Positions 15,883 to 24,883 of a stretch of DNA of 64,000 bases are shown in pieces. Below the pieces are notes generated by a model, which saw only the letters and a program-made list of their open reading frames with translations, had not been told where the DNA came from and ran no database searches. Position 1 is the stretch's first letter; each line of letters starts with the position of its first letter. A program made the translations under genes and the position numbers. The stretch comes from Clostridium sp. (GTDB taxonomy: Bacteria > Bacteroidota > Bacteroidia > Bacteroidales > Bacteroidaceae). The DNA lies in contig JAMPGY010000009.1 in NCBI GenBank assembly GCA_023663705.1, forward strand, positions 1 through 64,000, given 5' to 3'.

Positions 15883-18800
15883 TTATTTCATCAGTACTTT
15901 CTCGCCGCGTCCGGTCACGTAGATACCCTTGGTGGGGAAGTACACCCGGCGTCCGCTCAGGTCGTAGTATTCCGTAGCCTTGTCGTCTTCGCGAGCCACA
16001 CTCTGTATGCCGGTCACGTTGTCGCTGAAGCTGATGCTGAACAACTCGGCGTTTGAGTTGCCGGGCTCCAGATAGGCCTTGAATCCGGGCACGGCACCGC
16101 TCTTGTTCTTGGCGAAGCCCACGTTGCCCGTACTCTTCAGGACGGTGAGCACGTAGGTACTGCCATCGGTGGTCGCAGTAATCTTTCCGGCCTCGGTGCC
16201 TTTCAGGGTTTCGTTCACCTGCGCGGGCACGTCCTGCTCATAGGGGGTGATGGTGAAGCTGTAGTTGCCTTGGGCGGCAGAGAGCATCACGGGCAGTCCG
16301 GCGGGCAGGATGGCGGAGGTGACGGGTTTGACCACCACCACGCCTTCGCGCTCTTCCTCCGTGCTGGCATAGTAGACGGTCATGCCTTCGGGAATCACCA
16401 GGTTGACGGGAGCGCAGAAGGTGCTCCATCCTGCCTGGCCGATAGCAACGGGCAGTTCGGTGACAGGTTCGATGATCCAGTCGCAACGATTGGCTACATA
16501 TCCGCTGTTGCGGTCCAACTTTGTGGTGTTGTCGTAGAGATACGGGCTGGACAGGTTGGTTTTAATGGTGTAGTAACCGTAGTTTTTGCTTTCCGGAGAA
16601 ACAAATGTCAGTGTGTTGCTATTGGAGTTGTCGGAACCGATAGCCCCTACCTGATATGTTTCTTGAAGATAGGTACCTTCAGAGTAGCTGAGGAGTTTTT
16701 GGGTATCGCTAAGATAGAATATGCTTCCAGCATTGCTGCATTCCGATTCTGCCTTCATGCTCATCATGTTTCCTACATTCTCCGTTGCATCCATATAGTT
16801 GCCCGAAGCCTTTCCTTTGAAGCGGTAGAAACCTGCTGTAGGTTTCACGATATTCTCTGTGTTCAGTGTAGCATAGAAATCATCCACAGCCTGATAGTAG
16901 GAGGTGATGGTGGTGGCGTTTGTCAGGTCGGGAGCCGTTACGTTATACTTGCCAAGTTCCGTGCCGATATACTCCGACCAGAAGTCGATGTCGGGAGTGG
17001 TAAAGGGCATGATATACATGGCTGTTCCGCCATCGGAAGGTCCGTCCTGCCATAGGCCAAGTTTATTTCCTACTCCATAGATGTTACTTAAATATCTTGT
17101 TGCTGATATGTTGGGTATTCTCAGAGCATAGGGGGCATTGAGATTTGTGGTCTCGATAATCCATTTATTATCGTATCCTTCCGTACCAACTTCTTGTCCG
17201 GACACTTTGTCGTCTCCATTGTTGGTATCGCTATAACTGATAACTTTACCGTTTCCGGCATAGGGGTAGAGTCGCAGATAGAAATTACCGCTCTCTTCTG
17301 TTTCTTTGAAATACCAATATTGCTGTTTGTTATTACTTACAAACTGAGTCAAATCGATTTTTCCTTCGTCTGTATAGGTGTACCACCACGTTTGTCCGTT
17401 GTTGGTTCTACCGCTTTTAATACTGTAGGCAATGGGATTGCTGTCTTCGGTTGTAAGATCTATCGGATAACCGCTTCTGAGTTCCCACTGATACAAGTCA
17501 GATTGTTTGTGGTCTGTGGGAGAGACGGCTGTCAGAGTGCCGTTTTCACCCGGGATTATGTAATAACCTGCATTATATCCTGTGCCGGCAGCATTGGTGT
17601 TTCGGATGGCATATTTCCCGGTTTTTGCATCTTGAAATATAGCCTGACAGTGCCACAGCCCTTCGCAGTGGGTGTCGTTGGTTTCTATATTGTTGGTGTT
17701 GAAAATACTTCCGTTCCAGTGCGAAACTCTACATCCGTTCATCGTCAGGTAGTAGCCCCATTCGGCTTCACCGTTTGCAGTGGTGCATTTACTGATGTTG
17801 AACGAGTAAACCGGATTGGCGGTTGTGTTCAGTGCGCCGTTTGCTCCTTCGGGAGCAATTTGCAGATAATGTTTTTCACCGTTGTTGTCTGTGTGATAAA
17901 TCATGTAATACCCATTGCTGATATTGGCAATACCCATAAAGGTATCATCTCCCAGTTGGTCGAATGCATCCGTCAAATCTTTGTTTTTAGACGTTAGTCT
18001 TTCAATCTTTTCGTGGTTATTCAAAATGTCGTCAAATGTAATGTCTTGTACCGCATAGAGCGCATTCTTGGCTGTGGCGGCTTGCTCTGCCGTTATGCTA
18101 TATTCGCTTTGGCTTTCATCGTATATCTGAAATTCAGAGTAGGTGAAGAATATCGTACCGTTGTTGGTGGATTTGACGGTGAAGCGAAGATAGCGGTAGG
18201 CCGTTGTACTTTTTATGGGATAAGACTGGTAGTCATCGTTGTCAATCAGTCCGTCTTTTTCCTGGGTCAATGTGACGATGGGGGTAAATGTGCCATCAGC
18301 AGTGTTGCTACCCGCTATTTCTATCGTGGTGGGTCGGTTAAGGTCATTATTGTGCCTTTTTTTTGTATATATACTGAATTCGGAGACTTCTTTCCCTAAA
18401 TCGGCTTGTAGATAGTGTGGGTCTGTGCCTACTTGGTCATCGCCATGATTATACATACTGTGAAAGTAAGTTGTGGCATCACCGTCAATAAGTGCTCCAT
18501 ACGTGCCCTCTGCGTTTGATTTCTTGTTGCTGGTGTATTGACCGTTTTCTTCGTTGGCATCGGTAATCAACGCAATTCTGCGGGTGGTGACATAGTTAAG
18601 AGCCTCCGTCAGTTTTTTGCGGGCTTCCTTCATGGAGTAATAGTTGGAAGCGTCAATGGATTCAACGGTATAGAAGGCATAGGGATGGGCGCTCTCCCAT
18701 TTAGCCCAATTATTTAGATTTCCATTCCAATAGGGTTTTCCGTCGGTTATGGAATTGTCCTTTATAATCCAAACAGCTTCGTTTACACTGATATTTGCAT

Positions 18801-19254
18801 TCTCGACAACAGAACCATCTGCCGCTTCACAACGTGCTTCGCTTTTTCCTTCTGTTGCATCCTGCCAAGGTAATATCGTGTGGGCAACTCCTGTATCAGA
18901 ATTAGGCTTTCCTTGGCTTACATATTTATCGCTATTGGCTTTGATATAGTAAATGTTGTCTTCGTCTGTAGATTCGATTGTCCACAGATATTTTGCTTCG
19001 AAGGTATAAAACGTAGCCGGTTTTTGTTTGGGAGAACCACTGTGTCCCAAATTGTTTGCAGAACCGTTGTCAAATAAGAAACCTGTACGGTCTTCTTGAT
19101 TGTTGAAAGTTGTGTTGTAGATGAAGTACTTGGTGTTGTTCTGTAATGTTGATACTCGTTCTACAGGACGATAAACCGTCTGTGCTTGTCCTGGCATAGC
19201 TCCCATTGCGTAAAGGAGGATGCCGGTTAGTAATGTAGTTTTTCTCATATACAT
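15883..19254 (-). CDS. Large secreted F5/8 type C domain protein, likely T9SS cargo
   Basis: A 1123-residue product with a signal peptide (MRKTTLLTGILLYAMGAMPG, then QAQ). Residues about 205-385 form an F5/8 type C (discoidin) domain: GALIDGDATTYFHS, then YLQADLGKEVSEFSIYT, then YRYLRFTVKST. The rest is beta-rich with ricin-like or repeated segments (YYIKANSDKYVSQG; WELRSGYPID) and no catalytic motif I recognise. The C-terminus, YYDLSGRRV then KGIYVTGRGEKVLMK, resembles a short T9SS sorting tail. The likely role is surface carbohydrate binding. The start could be M1 (19254) or M3 (19248). Its promoter carries a G8 tract, and a small peptide gene follows 24 nt downstream. Confidence 0.8.
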   Translation of the reverse strand: MYMRKTTLLTGILLYAMGAMPGQAQTVYRPVERVSTLQNNTKYFIYNTTFNNQEDRTGFLFDNGSANNLGHSGSPKQKPATFYTFEAKYLWTIESTDEDNIYYIKANSDKYVSQGKPNSDTGVAHTILPWQDATEGKSEARCEAADGSVVENANISVNEAVWIIKDNSITDGKPYWNGNLNNWAKWESAHPYAFYTVESIDASNYYSMKEARKKLTEALNYVTTRRIALITDANEENGQYTSNKKSNAEGTYGALIDGDATTYFHSMYNHGDDQVGTDPHYLQADLGKEVSEFSIYTKKRHNNDLNRPTTIEIAGSNTADGTFTPIVTLTQEKDGLIDNDDYQSYPIKSTTAYRYLRFTVKSTNNGTIFFTYSEFQIYDESQSEYSITAEQAATAKNALYAVQDITFDDILNNHEKIERLTSKNKDLTDAFDQLGDDTFMGIANISNGYYMIYHTDNNGEKHYLQIAPEGANGALNTTANPVYSFNISKCTTANGEAEWGYYLTMNGCRVSHWNGSIFNTNNIETNDTHCEGLWHCQAIFQDAKTGKYAIRNTNAAGTGYNAGYYIIPGENGTLTAVSPTDHKQSDLYQWELRSGYPIDLTTEDSNPIAYSIKSGRTNNGQTWWYTYTDEGKIDLTQFVSNNKQQYWYFKETEESGNFYLRLYPYAGNGKVISYSDTNNGDDKVSGQEVGTEGYDNKWIIETTNLNAPYALRIPNISATRYLSNIYGVGNKLGLWQDGPSDGGTAMYIMPFTTPDIDFWSEYIGTELGKYNVTAPDLTNATTITSYYQAVDDFYATLNTENIVKPTAGFYRFKGKASGNYMDATENVGNMMSMKAESECSNAGSIFYLSDTQKLLSYSEGTYLQETYQVGAIGSDNSNSNTLTFVSPESKNYGYYTIKTNLSSPYLYDNTTKLDRNSGYVANRCDWIIEPVTELPVAIGQAGWSTFCAPVNLVIPEGMTVYYASTEEEREGVVVVKPVTSAILPAGLPVMLSAAQGNYSFTITPYEQDVPAQVNETLKGTEAGKITATTDGSTYVLTVLKSTGNVGFAKNKSGAVPGFKAYLEPGNSNAELFSISFSDNVTGIQSVAREDDKATEYYDLSGRRVYFPTKGIYVTGRGEKVLMK

Positions 19255-19393
19255 AAGAAGTTTAATAATATGGTTGTTATTCGTTTTTCATGGTTTGTCC
19301 TGCGGACAGGTTTGGCCTGACAGGGACAGCGGGCGAGGACGCGCAACACTACACTTCAACAAACAATCCTCTCTATTCCCATCAAATCGAAGA

Positions 19394-19428
19394 CAAAAGT
19401 AATAACAAAAGCTAAAATTACCCCCCCC
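19394..19428 (-). promoter_or_regulatory. Promoter with G8 tract in the -33 position
   Basis: On the minus strand, eight G (complement of 19421-19428) are followed exactly 19 nt later by TACTTTTG (complement of 19394-19401), a consensus -7 box. A TTTG -33 element is missing at that distance. The 33055 gene has the same arrangement with seven G and the same 19-nt spacing. The remaining sequence of 19255-19708, apart from the purA terminator, shows nothing else I can name. Confidence 0.55.
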
Positions 19429-19611
19429 GAATGTTAAATGATGCAAATTGACTAAAAATAATGCTATAATAGAGCTTTAAGAGACGGAAGGAGGGAGGGC
19501 GGAGAGCCGTGTGGGGCTATATGTAATAAGGTATAGGATGGCGATGCGATGGCTCACTAAGGGGGAATGGGTCGGGAAGTACGGTATACTGCCGGACATA
19601 CATAGGATGGC

Positions 19612-19664
19612 AGGAAAAAGGAATGTCCCGATGCGGGAGGCGGATGCCTTGCCGAATCGGGACA
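19612..19664 (-). terminator. Intrinsic terminator of fur-purA
   Basis: TGTCCCGAT at 19624-19632 pairs perfectly with ATCGGGACA at 19656-19664. On the minus strand a T-rich tract (TTCCTTTTTCC) follows. It lies about 45 nt past the purA stop. Confidence 0.75.
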
Positions 19665-19708
19665 CTGTATTATAATAGGTACGCGCGAGGATTGCCGCAC
19701 GCACGGTC

Positions 19709-20983
19709 TTACTGGTGGCGCAGGATGGTCTGTGCGCGGTCGGGGCCTACGGACACGATGGTGATGGGTGTCTCCAGTTCCGTTTCGAGGAACTGGATGT
19801 AGTCCTTGAAGGCCTGTGGGAACTGCGACTCGTCCGTCAGGGAGGTGAGGTCGCACTTCCAGCCCGGAAGTTCCTTGTAGACGGCTTCGCAGCCTTCCGT
19901 CTCAAACGGCATGTGCTCCATCGTCCGGCCGTCCTTGCGGTAGGCCACACAGGCCTTGATGGTGTCGAACGTGTCGAGCACATCGCTTTTCATCATCACC
20001 AGCTGGGTGACACCATTGATCATGATGGCATATTTCAGTGCCACGAGATCCACCCATCCGCAGCGGCGGTTGCGGCCTGTCACGGCACCGTATTCGTGGC
20101 CGATTTCGCGCAGCGTGTTGCCGGTCTCGTCAAACAGCTCCACGGGGAACGGACCCGATCCCACGCGCGTGCTGTAGGCTTTGAAGATGCCGAACACCTC
20201 GCCGATGGCTTTGGGGCCCACACCCAGTCCGGTGCACACACCGCCGCTGGTGGTGCTGGACGAAGATACGAAGGGATACGTGCCGTGGTCGATGTCAAGC
20301 ATGGTGCCCTGTGCGCCTTCGGCCAATACGTTCTTGCCTTCCTTCAGGTAGCGGTTGATTTCAATTTCTGTGTCCGATAGGGTGAACTGTTTCATGTATT
20401 CCACACCTTCGAGCCACAGTTTCTCTTCGTCGGTGATGTCGTAGTCGGTGAAGTGGAGGTCGCTCAGAATTTGTTCGTGGCGTGCCTTTAGGGCTGCGTA
20501 TTTCTCGGCAAAGCGGTCAAGCATGTCACCCACGCGCAGTCCGGTTCGGCTGGCTTTCTCGCTATAGGTGGGGCCGATGCCCTTGCCTGTGGTGCCCACT
20601 TTGTTTTTTCCTTTGGCTGCTTCGTAGGCGCGGTCGAGCACACGGTGAGTGGGCAGAATCAGATGGGCGCGTTTGCTGATGTGGAGCCGGCTCTTCAGGT
20701 CGTATCCGGCGGCTTCCAGTTCGCGTGCCTCCTGCATGAACAGGTCGGGCGCGATGACACAGCCATTGCCGATGATGTTTACTTTCCCTTCGTCGAAGAT
20801 GCCCGACGGGATGGAGCGCAATACGAACTTCTTGCCTTCGAAGATGATGGTGTGACCGGCATTGGGACCTCCGGCAAAGCGTGCCACTACATCGTAACGG
20901 GGGGTGAACACGTCTACTACCTTACCCTTGCCTTCGTCGCCAAACACAATGCCCAAAAGGGCGTCAACCTTTCCTTGTTTCAT
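19709..20983 (-). CDS. purA: Adenylosuccinate synthetase
   Basis: Joins IMP and aspartate using GTP, the first committed step to AMP. The 424-residue product has the N-terminal GDEGKGKVVD loop with the catalytic Asp, the following NAGHT segment with the catalytic His, and TTGKGIGPTYSEKASR. The GAQGTMLDIDHGTYPFVSSS block and GRNRRCGWVD are also present. Length and motifs are standard. It lies 11 nt after fur on the same strand. Confidence 0.98.
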   Translation of the reverse strand: MKQGKVDALLGIVFGDEGKGKVVDVFTPRYDVVARFAGGPNAGHTIIFEGKKFVLRSIPSGIFDEGKVNIIGNGCVIAPDLFMQEARELEAAGYDLKSRLHISKRAHLILPTHRVLDRAYEAAKGKNKVGTTGKGIGPTYSEKASRTGLRVGDMLDRFAEKYAALKARHEQILSDLHFTDYDITDEEKLWLEGVEYMKQFTLSDTEIEINRYLKEGKNVLAEGAQGTMLDIDHGTYPFVSSSSTTSGGVCTGLGVGPKAIGEVFGIFKAYSTRVGSGPFPVELFDETGNTLREIGHEYGAVTGRNRRCGWVDLVALKYAIMINGVTQLVMMKSDVLDTFDTIKACVAYRKDGRTMEHMPFETEGCEAVYKELPGWKCDLTSLTDESQFPQAFKDYIQFLETELETPITIVSVGPDRAQTILRHQ

Positions 20984-20994
20984 GAGGATATATC

Positions 20995-21471
20995 TTATTG
21001 TTTAGTTGTTTTCTTGTTTTCTTTTCGTTCCGCTGCACCGCACTTCATGCATTCGCCAAACAGATAGGCCGTCCAATGGGTATGAGCCATCCGCTTGCGT
21101 CCGGTGAGTCGTAGGGCGGGCAGGCTGTCGACGGCTATTTCGGTGCAGCTGCCGCATTGTGTGCAGATGACATGCACGTGTGGTTCACGTCCCACTACGG
21201 CTTCATACATGATTCTGCCCGCAAATTGGTGTTTCACCAGCAGGTTGGCTCGTATGAGGTGGTCGATGGTGTTGTAGAGTGTGGCTCGGCTCACCGGAAA
21301 TCTGTCCGTCTCGATCACCTTCCGTTCAATATCTTCGTAGGCGAAATGCCCTTCCAGTTCATACACGGCTTTGAGGATTTCCCATCGTTCGGGGGTCGCT
21401 CTTAGTTTGTTGGTTTGCAAATAGCGTGCAAATTGTTCCGTGGTGATTCCGTGCAATTTTTCGGGGCTCAT
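20995..21471 (-). CDS. fur: Fur-family transcriptional regulator
   Basis: Metal-dependent repressor of the Fur family. The 158-residue product has an N-terminal winged helix (RATPERWEILKAVYE; FPVSRATLYNTIDHLI), then HVHVICTQCGSCTEI with the first CxxC, and a C-terminal CMKC for the structural zinc site. Which metal or signal it senses (Fe, Zn or peroxide) cannot be decided from sequence. It is upstream of and co-transcribed with purA. An 18-bp AT-rich inverted repeat lies upstream of its promoter. Confidence 0.88.
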   Translation of the reverse strand: MSPEKLHGITTEQFARYLQTNKLRATPERWEILKAVYELEGHFAYEDIERKVIETDRFPVSRATLYNTIDHLIRANLLVKHQFAGRIMYEAVVGREPHVHVICTQCGSCTEIAVDSLPALRLTGRKRMAHTHWTAYLFGECMKCGAAERKENKKTTKQ

Positions 21472-21494
21472 GTCGCTCTGTGCTAAGTTGAGGA

Positions 21495-21502
21495 CAAAGG
21501 TA
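21495..21502 (-). promoter_or_regulatory. -7 box of fur-purA
   Basis: Minus-strand TACCTTTG, a match to TAnnTTTG, about 24 nt before the fur start. A -33 element at standard spacing is not obvious. Confidence 0.55.
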
Positions 21503-21517
21503 AGGTTTTTAATTCAC

Positions 21518-21579
21518 AAATCATAATTCATAATTCATAATCGGTCGCGTGCGAATGATTCAATTATGAATTATGATTT
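21518..21579. repeat. 18-bp AT-rich inverted repeat upstream of fur
   Basis: AAATCATAATTCATAATT at 21518-21535 is perfectly inverted at 21562-21579, with 26 nt between. It occupies the gap between fur and the HEAT-repeat gene start-side neighbour (whose 3' end is at 21592). It lacks a T-tract of the usual kind and could be a weak terminator for the upstream minus-strand genes, an operator, or a dispersed repeat. Confidence 0.6.
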
Positions 21580-21591
21580 ATGAAATCTTCT

Positions 21592-22140
21592 TTATCCGAT
21601 TCTGGTCATCGCGTTCTGTGCCGCTTTGCGCACGAATAAGGATTCATCGTGGAGGGCGGCTTCCGCCTGGTCGAGGAATTCCTGTCGGGCATCCTCATTG
21701 AGTTGTGCTCCGCGCATCAGCAGGCGGGCGATGAGCAGGAAGCCGGCATAGCGGAACATAGGGCGGTCGTCCGCCATCCATCGGAAGGCCTTGTCCGAGG
21801 CGTAGGGCATTTCGGCCATCAGGTTCATCACCAGCTGTTGAGCCAGTTCGGGCTGTGTGATGCTTTCCATCCAAATGTCGGCAATCTCAGGCAGAAAACT
21901 GTCGGTCGGTTGAAGCATGGTGGCCAGTATCTTGCACTCGCGTACGTTTTCCTTCCACAAGTCGCGAGCCAAGGCATGGTCGGGGGTGAACCGGCTTGCG
22001 ATGTCCCGCAGACGGGGCAGTTCCACTCCGAAGTTCACCTTGTAATCAATACCTCTCTCACGCATCAGGGTGGAGGCTACGCCGTTCATGGCCAGGCGTA
22101 GCTCCTTCTTGATGCTCAATATGGTTTCGTGATTGTCCAT
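21592..22140 (-). CDS. DNA alkylation repair-like HEAT protein
   Basis: A 182-residue, almost entirely helical product resembling the AlkD-like DNA alkylation repair family: YKVNFGVELPRLRDIASRF, LWKENVRECKILATML, then paired helices to ESLFVRKAAQNAM. AlkD proteins excise bulky or positively charged alkylated bases with HEAT repeats. At this length the protein is shorter than typical AlkD (about 230 aa), and I cannot identify the catalytic Asp/Trp set with confidence. It follows the DPP III gene after 2 nt, implying co-transcription. Confidence 0.65.
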   Translation of the reverse strand: MDNHETILSIKKELRLAMNGVASTLMRERGIDYKVNFGVELPRLRDIASRFTPDHALARDLWKENVRECKILATMLQPTDSFLPEIADIWMESITQPELAQQLVMNLMAEMPYASDKAFRWMADDRPMFRYAGFLLIARLLMRGAQLNEDARQEFLDQAEAALHDESLFVRKAAQNAMTRIG

Positions 22141-22142
22141 GA

Positions 22143-24182
22143 TTATTCGTTGATGTAGGGCAGGGTGGAATAGTCGTGACTGTAGCGTAGCATCTGATGG
22201 TCGTAGGCCTCGCCATAGCGCACGCGTATGTCGGTGATCTCTCCCGTTCCATCGGTCACCAATTCGTATTCCGGATTGATGAACCCCTTGTAGGGGGCCA
22301 GGTGGAGGCGCTCGTAGCGTTGCAACACTTCGGCATGTAGTTCGGGATCCACTTTCACGGCATACGTCTCAACCAAACGACGGGCGCCCTCGTAGTCACC
22401 CTCGCTCTTCACGCGCTGGATTTCGGCCAGCAGGCGACCGAAGAGTGTGCGTAGCTTGTCGTAGTCGTTGATGCGCACGTAGGTTTTACCGTCCTTCTTG
22501 ATCAGTTCGGTCACTTTGTCGGCCTTGCCCTGCTCCAGCACCCAACGGGCGATGAGGGCACGGTTGCGCATGTGTGCTTCCTCGATGTCCTGCCCCGGAG
22601 TGATACGCACGAGCTGGGTCATCAGGCCGTTCATCATATACGTGTAATACTGTGCTTTGAAAGCCTCGTTATTGGGCGTAAGTCCAAGTTCGGTGAGTTT
22701 CTTGTCGGCCAGATAGTAGAGTCCGAACAGGTCGGCGCGTGCCTCCTCAATGGTGGAACCGTAGGCCTTCAACGTGTCTCCGTCCACGCCGGGAAGCAGT
22801 TTGCCGCTGCCGTGTCCGAGGCACTCGTGCAGGTCGGTGTGCAGGTCGTCGCAGTTGTCACCGTATTTGTCTATCAGTTGGCGTGTGGCTTCATCTATCA
22901 CAAACTCTTCGGAGAAGCCGTTGCCGTGAGCCGCCTTATTGTAGGCATCGGTCAGGTTGCCTATGGTGACACTCTTGCTACCGTGTGCGGCTCTCACCCA
23001 GTTGGAGTTGGGCAGGTTGATGCCGATGGCGGTGGAGGGATATAGATCGCCGCCCAGCATGGCTGCGGTGATCACTTTGGCCGACACGCCCTTGCACTCC
23101 TCCTTCTTGAACCGTTTGTCCACGGGAGAATGGTCTTCAAACCATTGTGCGTTGGCACTCAGTTTTTCGGTGCGCTGTGTGGCCTCCATATCCTTGAAGT
23201 TGGCCAGTCCCTCCCAGCTGGCTTTCATGCCCAGCGGGTCTCCATAGCTCTCGGTGAATCCGTTCACAAAGTCCACTTGTCCCTGCAGGTCGTTCACCCA
23301 CAGGATGGTGTAGTCGTCGAAGTCCTTCAGGTCTCCGGTGCGGTAAAAGCTCACCAGTTTTTCGATGACGGTGCGTTGCTGTTCGTTCTCGGCAACCTCG
23401 GCCGCGCGGTCCAGCCAGTAGATGATGCGGTCGATGGCTGCGCCATAGAGCCCGCCCGACTTCCATACGTGTTCTTTCAGTTGGCCGTTTTCCTTCACCA
23501 GGCGACTGTTCAGTCCGAACATCACGGGCTGCGGGTCTTCGGGCGATTTCATGGCATTGTAGAAATCTTCGGCCTCGGCCTGTGTCACTCCGTCGCCGTA
23601 GTAGTTTCCGGCCGATGTGATCACCAGATCCTCACCGTCGGTCTGGTTCACCCGTTTGGGCATGATGGCGGGATCGAAGATCACCGGGCATAGTTCGTTG
23701 CAAAGTTGTTCAGCAGTCTGTCCTTCAGCCAGAGGGAGTTTGTCGGCCGGGACACTGATCACAGCCGAGCGAAAGAAGGTCTCGCTGAATCCCGGTACGA
23801 ACTTCTCGCAGCCGTAGTGGTGATGAATGCCGTTGGCGAACCACACACGTTTCAGATAGACCGTGAAGGCGCGGTAGTCGTCGGTCTCGCGGTCACCGTT
23901 GTAGTCGGTGTATATTGTTTCCAGGGTCTTGCGGATGCGCAGGTTGTACTTCCCGTTCTGATCCCATAGGATGTCGCGTCCCGTCAGGGCTGCCTGTGAG
24001 AGGAAATACACCAGTTTTTTCTGTTGCAGGCTGAGCCGGTCGAAGCCGTGTACCTGGTAACGCAACATTTGCAGGTCGGCAAACTTCTCGTCGTTGTATT
24101 CAAACGTATCGGCTGTGGCGGGAGTGGAGAGGCCGGCGGCTGCGCTGAGGGCTAAGGTTCCAATCATGGTGTGAAATTTCAT
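22143..24182 (-). CDS. Dipeptidyl peptidase III (M49)
   Basis: Zinc exopeptidase that releases dipeptides from peptide N-termini. The 679-residue product carries the M49 signature HECLGH (His452, Glu453, His457) and the second motif EEARAD (third zinc ligand about Glu480). A signal peptide (MKFHTMIGTLALSAAAGLST, then PATA) suggests a periplasmic location, fitting the family in Bacteroidetes. The 2-nt gap to the downstream HEAT gene implies one transcript. The AraC-type regulator gene lies just upstream on the same strand. Confidence 0.95.
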   Translation of the reverse strand: MKFHTMIGTLALSAAAGLSTPATADTFEYNDEKFADLQMLRYQVHGFDRLSLQQKKLVYFLSQAALTGRDILWDQNGKYNLRIRKTLETIYTDYNGDRETDDYRAFTVYLKRVWFANGIHHHYGCEKFVPGFSETFFRSAVISVPADKLPLAEGQTAEQLCNELCPVIFDPAIMPKRVNQTDGEDLVITSAGNYYGDGVTQAEAEDFYNAMKSPEDPQPVMFGLNSRLVKENGQLKEHVWKSGGLYGAAIDRIIYWLDRAAEVAENEQQRTVIEKLVSFYRTGDLKDFDDYTILWVNDLQGQVDFVNGFTESYGDPLGMKASWEGLANFKDMEATQRTEKLSANAQWFEDHSPVDKRFKKEECKGVSAKVITAAMLGGDLYPSTAIGINLPNSNWVRAAHGSKSVTIGNLTDAYNKAAHGNGFSEEFVIDEATRQLIDKYGDNCDDLHTDLHECLGHGSGKLLPGVDGDTLKAYGSTIEEARADLFGLYYLADKKLTELGLTPNNEAFKAQYYTYMMNGLMTQLVRITPGQDIEEAHMRNRALIARWVLEQGKADKVTELIKKDGKTYVRINDYDKLRTLFGRLLAEIQRVKSEGDYEGARRLVETYAVKVDPELHAEVLQRYERLHLAPYKGFINPEYELVTDGTGEITDIRVRYGEAYDHQMLRYSHDYSTLPYINE

Positions 24183-24202
24183 TGTGTCTTTTATGATTAA
24201 TG

Positions 24203-24240
24203 AAAAAAGGGATAAATCCTCATTCCGAATCTATCCCCTT
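24203..24240 (-). terminator. Terminator after the AraC-type gene
   Basis: GGGATA (24209-24214) pairs with TATCCC (24232-24237), and on the minus strand the stem is followed by a run of six T. It lies between the regulator and DPP III genes. Confidence 0.6.
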
Positions 24241-24261
24241 GATTTATGTTTATTGAATGGT

Positions 24262-24690
24262 TTATTTCTCGTGCTCCTTGGCGATGAATTTCATGCGGTA
24301 GCTTCGCGGGGTCATGCCCAGAATTTTGTAGAAGGCGGCATAGAACGACTGCCGGTTGGCAAATCCCACCATGGTGGAAATCTCTTCCATGGTTTTGTCC
24401 ATGTAGCGTTTGTCCACCAGCAGGTATTGGGCGTCCTTGATGCGGTATTCATTGACCAGACTTGAATAGTTCTGGTTGAAGCGAATATTGACAACGGCAC
24501 TGATGTAACGTGTGTTCGTATTCAACTCTTCCGCCAGTTTCTTGGCAGAATAGTCCGGGTCTCGGTATTTCTTCTGTACGACAAAGATATTAAGAATCTT
24601 CTCGTAAAGTTCGTCTACCAGTTCGGCTCTGACCAATGAACGGTAGGCCGCGCTTTTCTCCTTTTTTTCGGTTAAATTATACTTTCCCAT
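24262..24690 (-). CDS. Stand-alone AraC-type DNA-binding protein
   Basis: A 142-residue product from ATG at 24690. It consists almost only of an AraC/XylS DNA-binding domain with two helix-turn-helix units: KLAEELNTNTRYISAVVN, and IKDAQYLLVD...EISTMVGFANRQSFYAAF, ending GMTPRSYRMKF. A TTG at 24783 would add 31 residues, but that would overlap a possible promoter (CAATTTTG). There is no sensor domain, so the signal is unknown. It is divergent from recQ and could act on its own or neighbouring promoters. Confidence 0.8.
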   Translation of the reverse strand: MGKYNLTEKKEKSAAYRSLVRAELVDELYEKILNIFVVQKKYRDPDYSAKKLAEELNTNTRYISAVVNIRFNQNYSSLVNEYRIKDAQYLLVDKRYMDKTMEEISTMVGFANRQSFYAAFYKILGMTPRSYRMKFIAKEHEK

Positions 24691-24842
24691 TTTTTCTAAA
24701 TTTTGTAGCTTGCTCCCGTAGTCCTCAATTGTATGAGAGTTTGGGCGCAATATACTTCCCCTTGATTGAATTTGGTAAGGCAAAATTGCAATTAATTTTT
24801 CGATTATACAAATATTTTACCCGATAAAATAATTAAAAGAGT

Positions 24843-24850
24843 TAATTTTG
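24843..24850 (+). promoter_or_regulatory. -7 box of recQ
   Basis: TAATTTTG matches TAnnTTTG and lies 33 nt before the chosen recQ ATG. Because the box overlaps a possible TTG start at 24848, it also argues against that longer reading frame. Confidence 0.6.
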
Positions 24851-24883
24851 CGTCAATTAATATACCTTAATAAAGGAAACACC

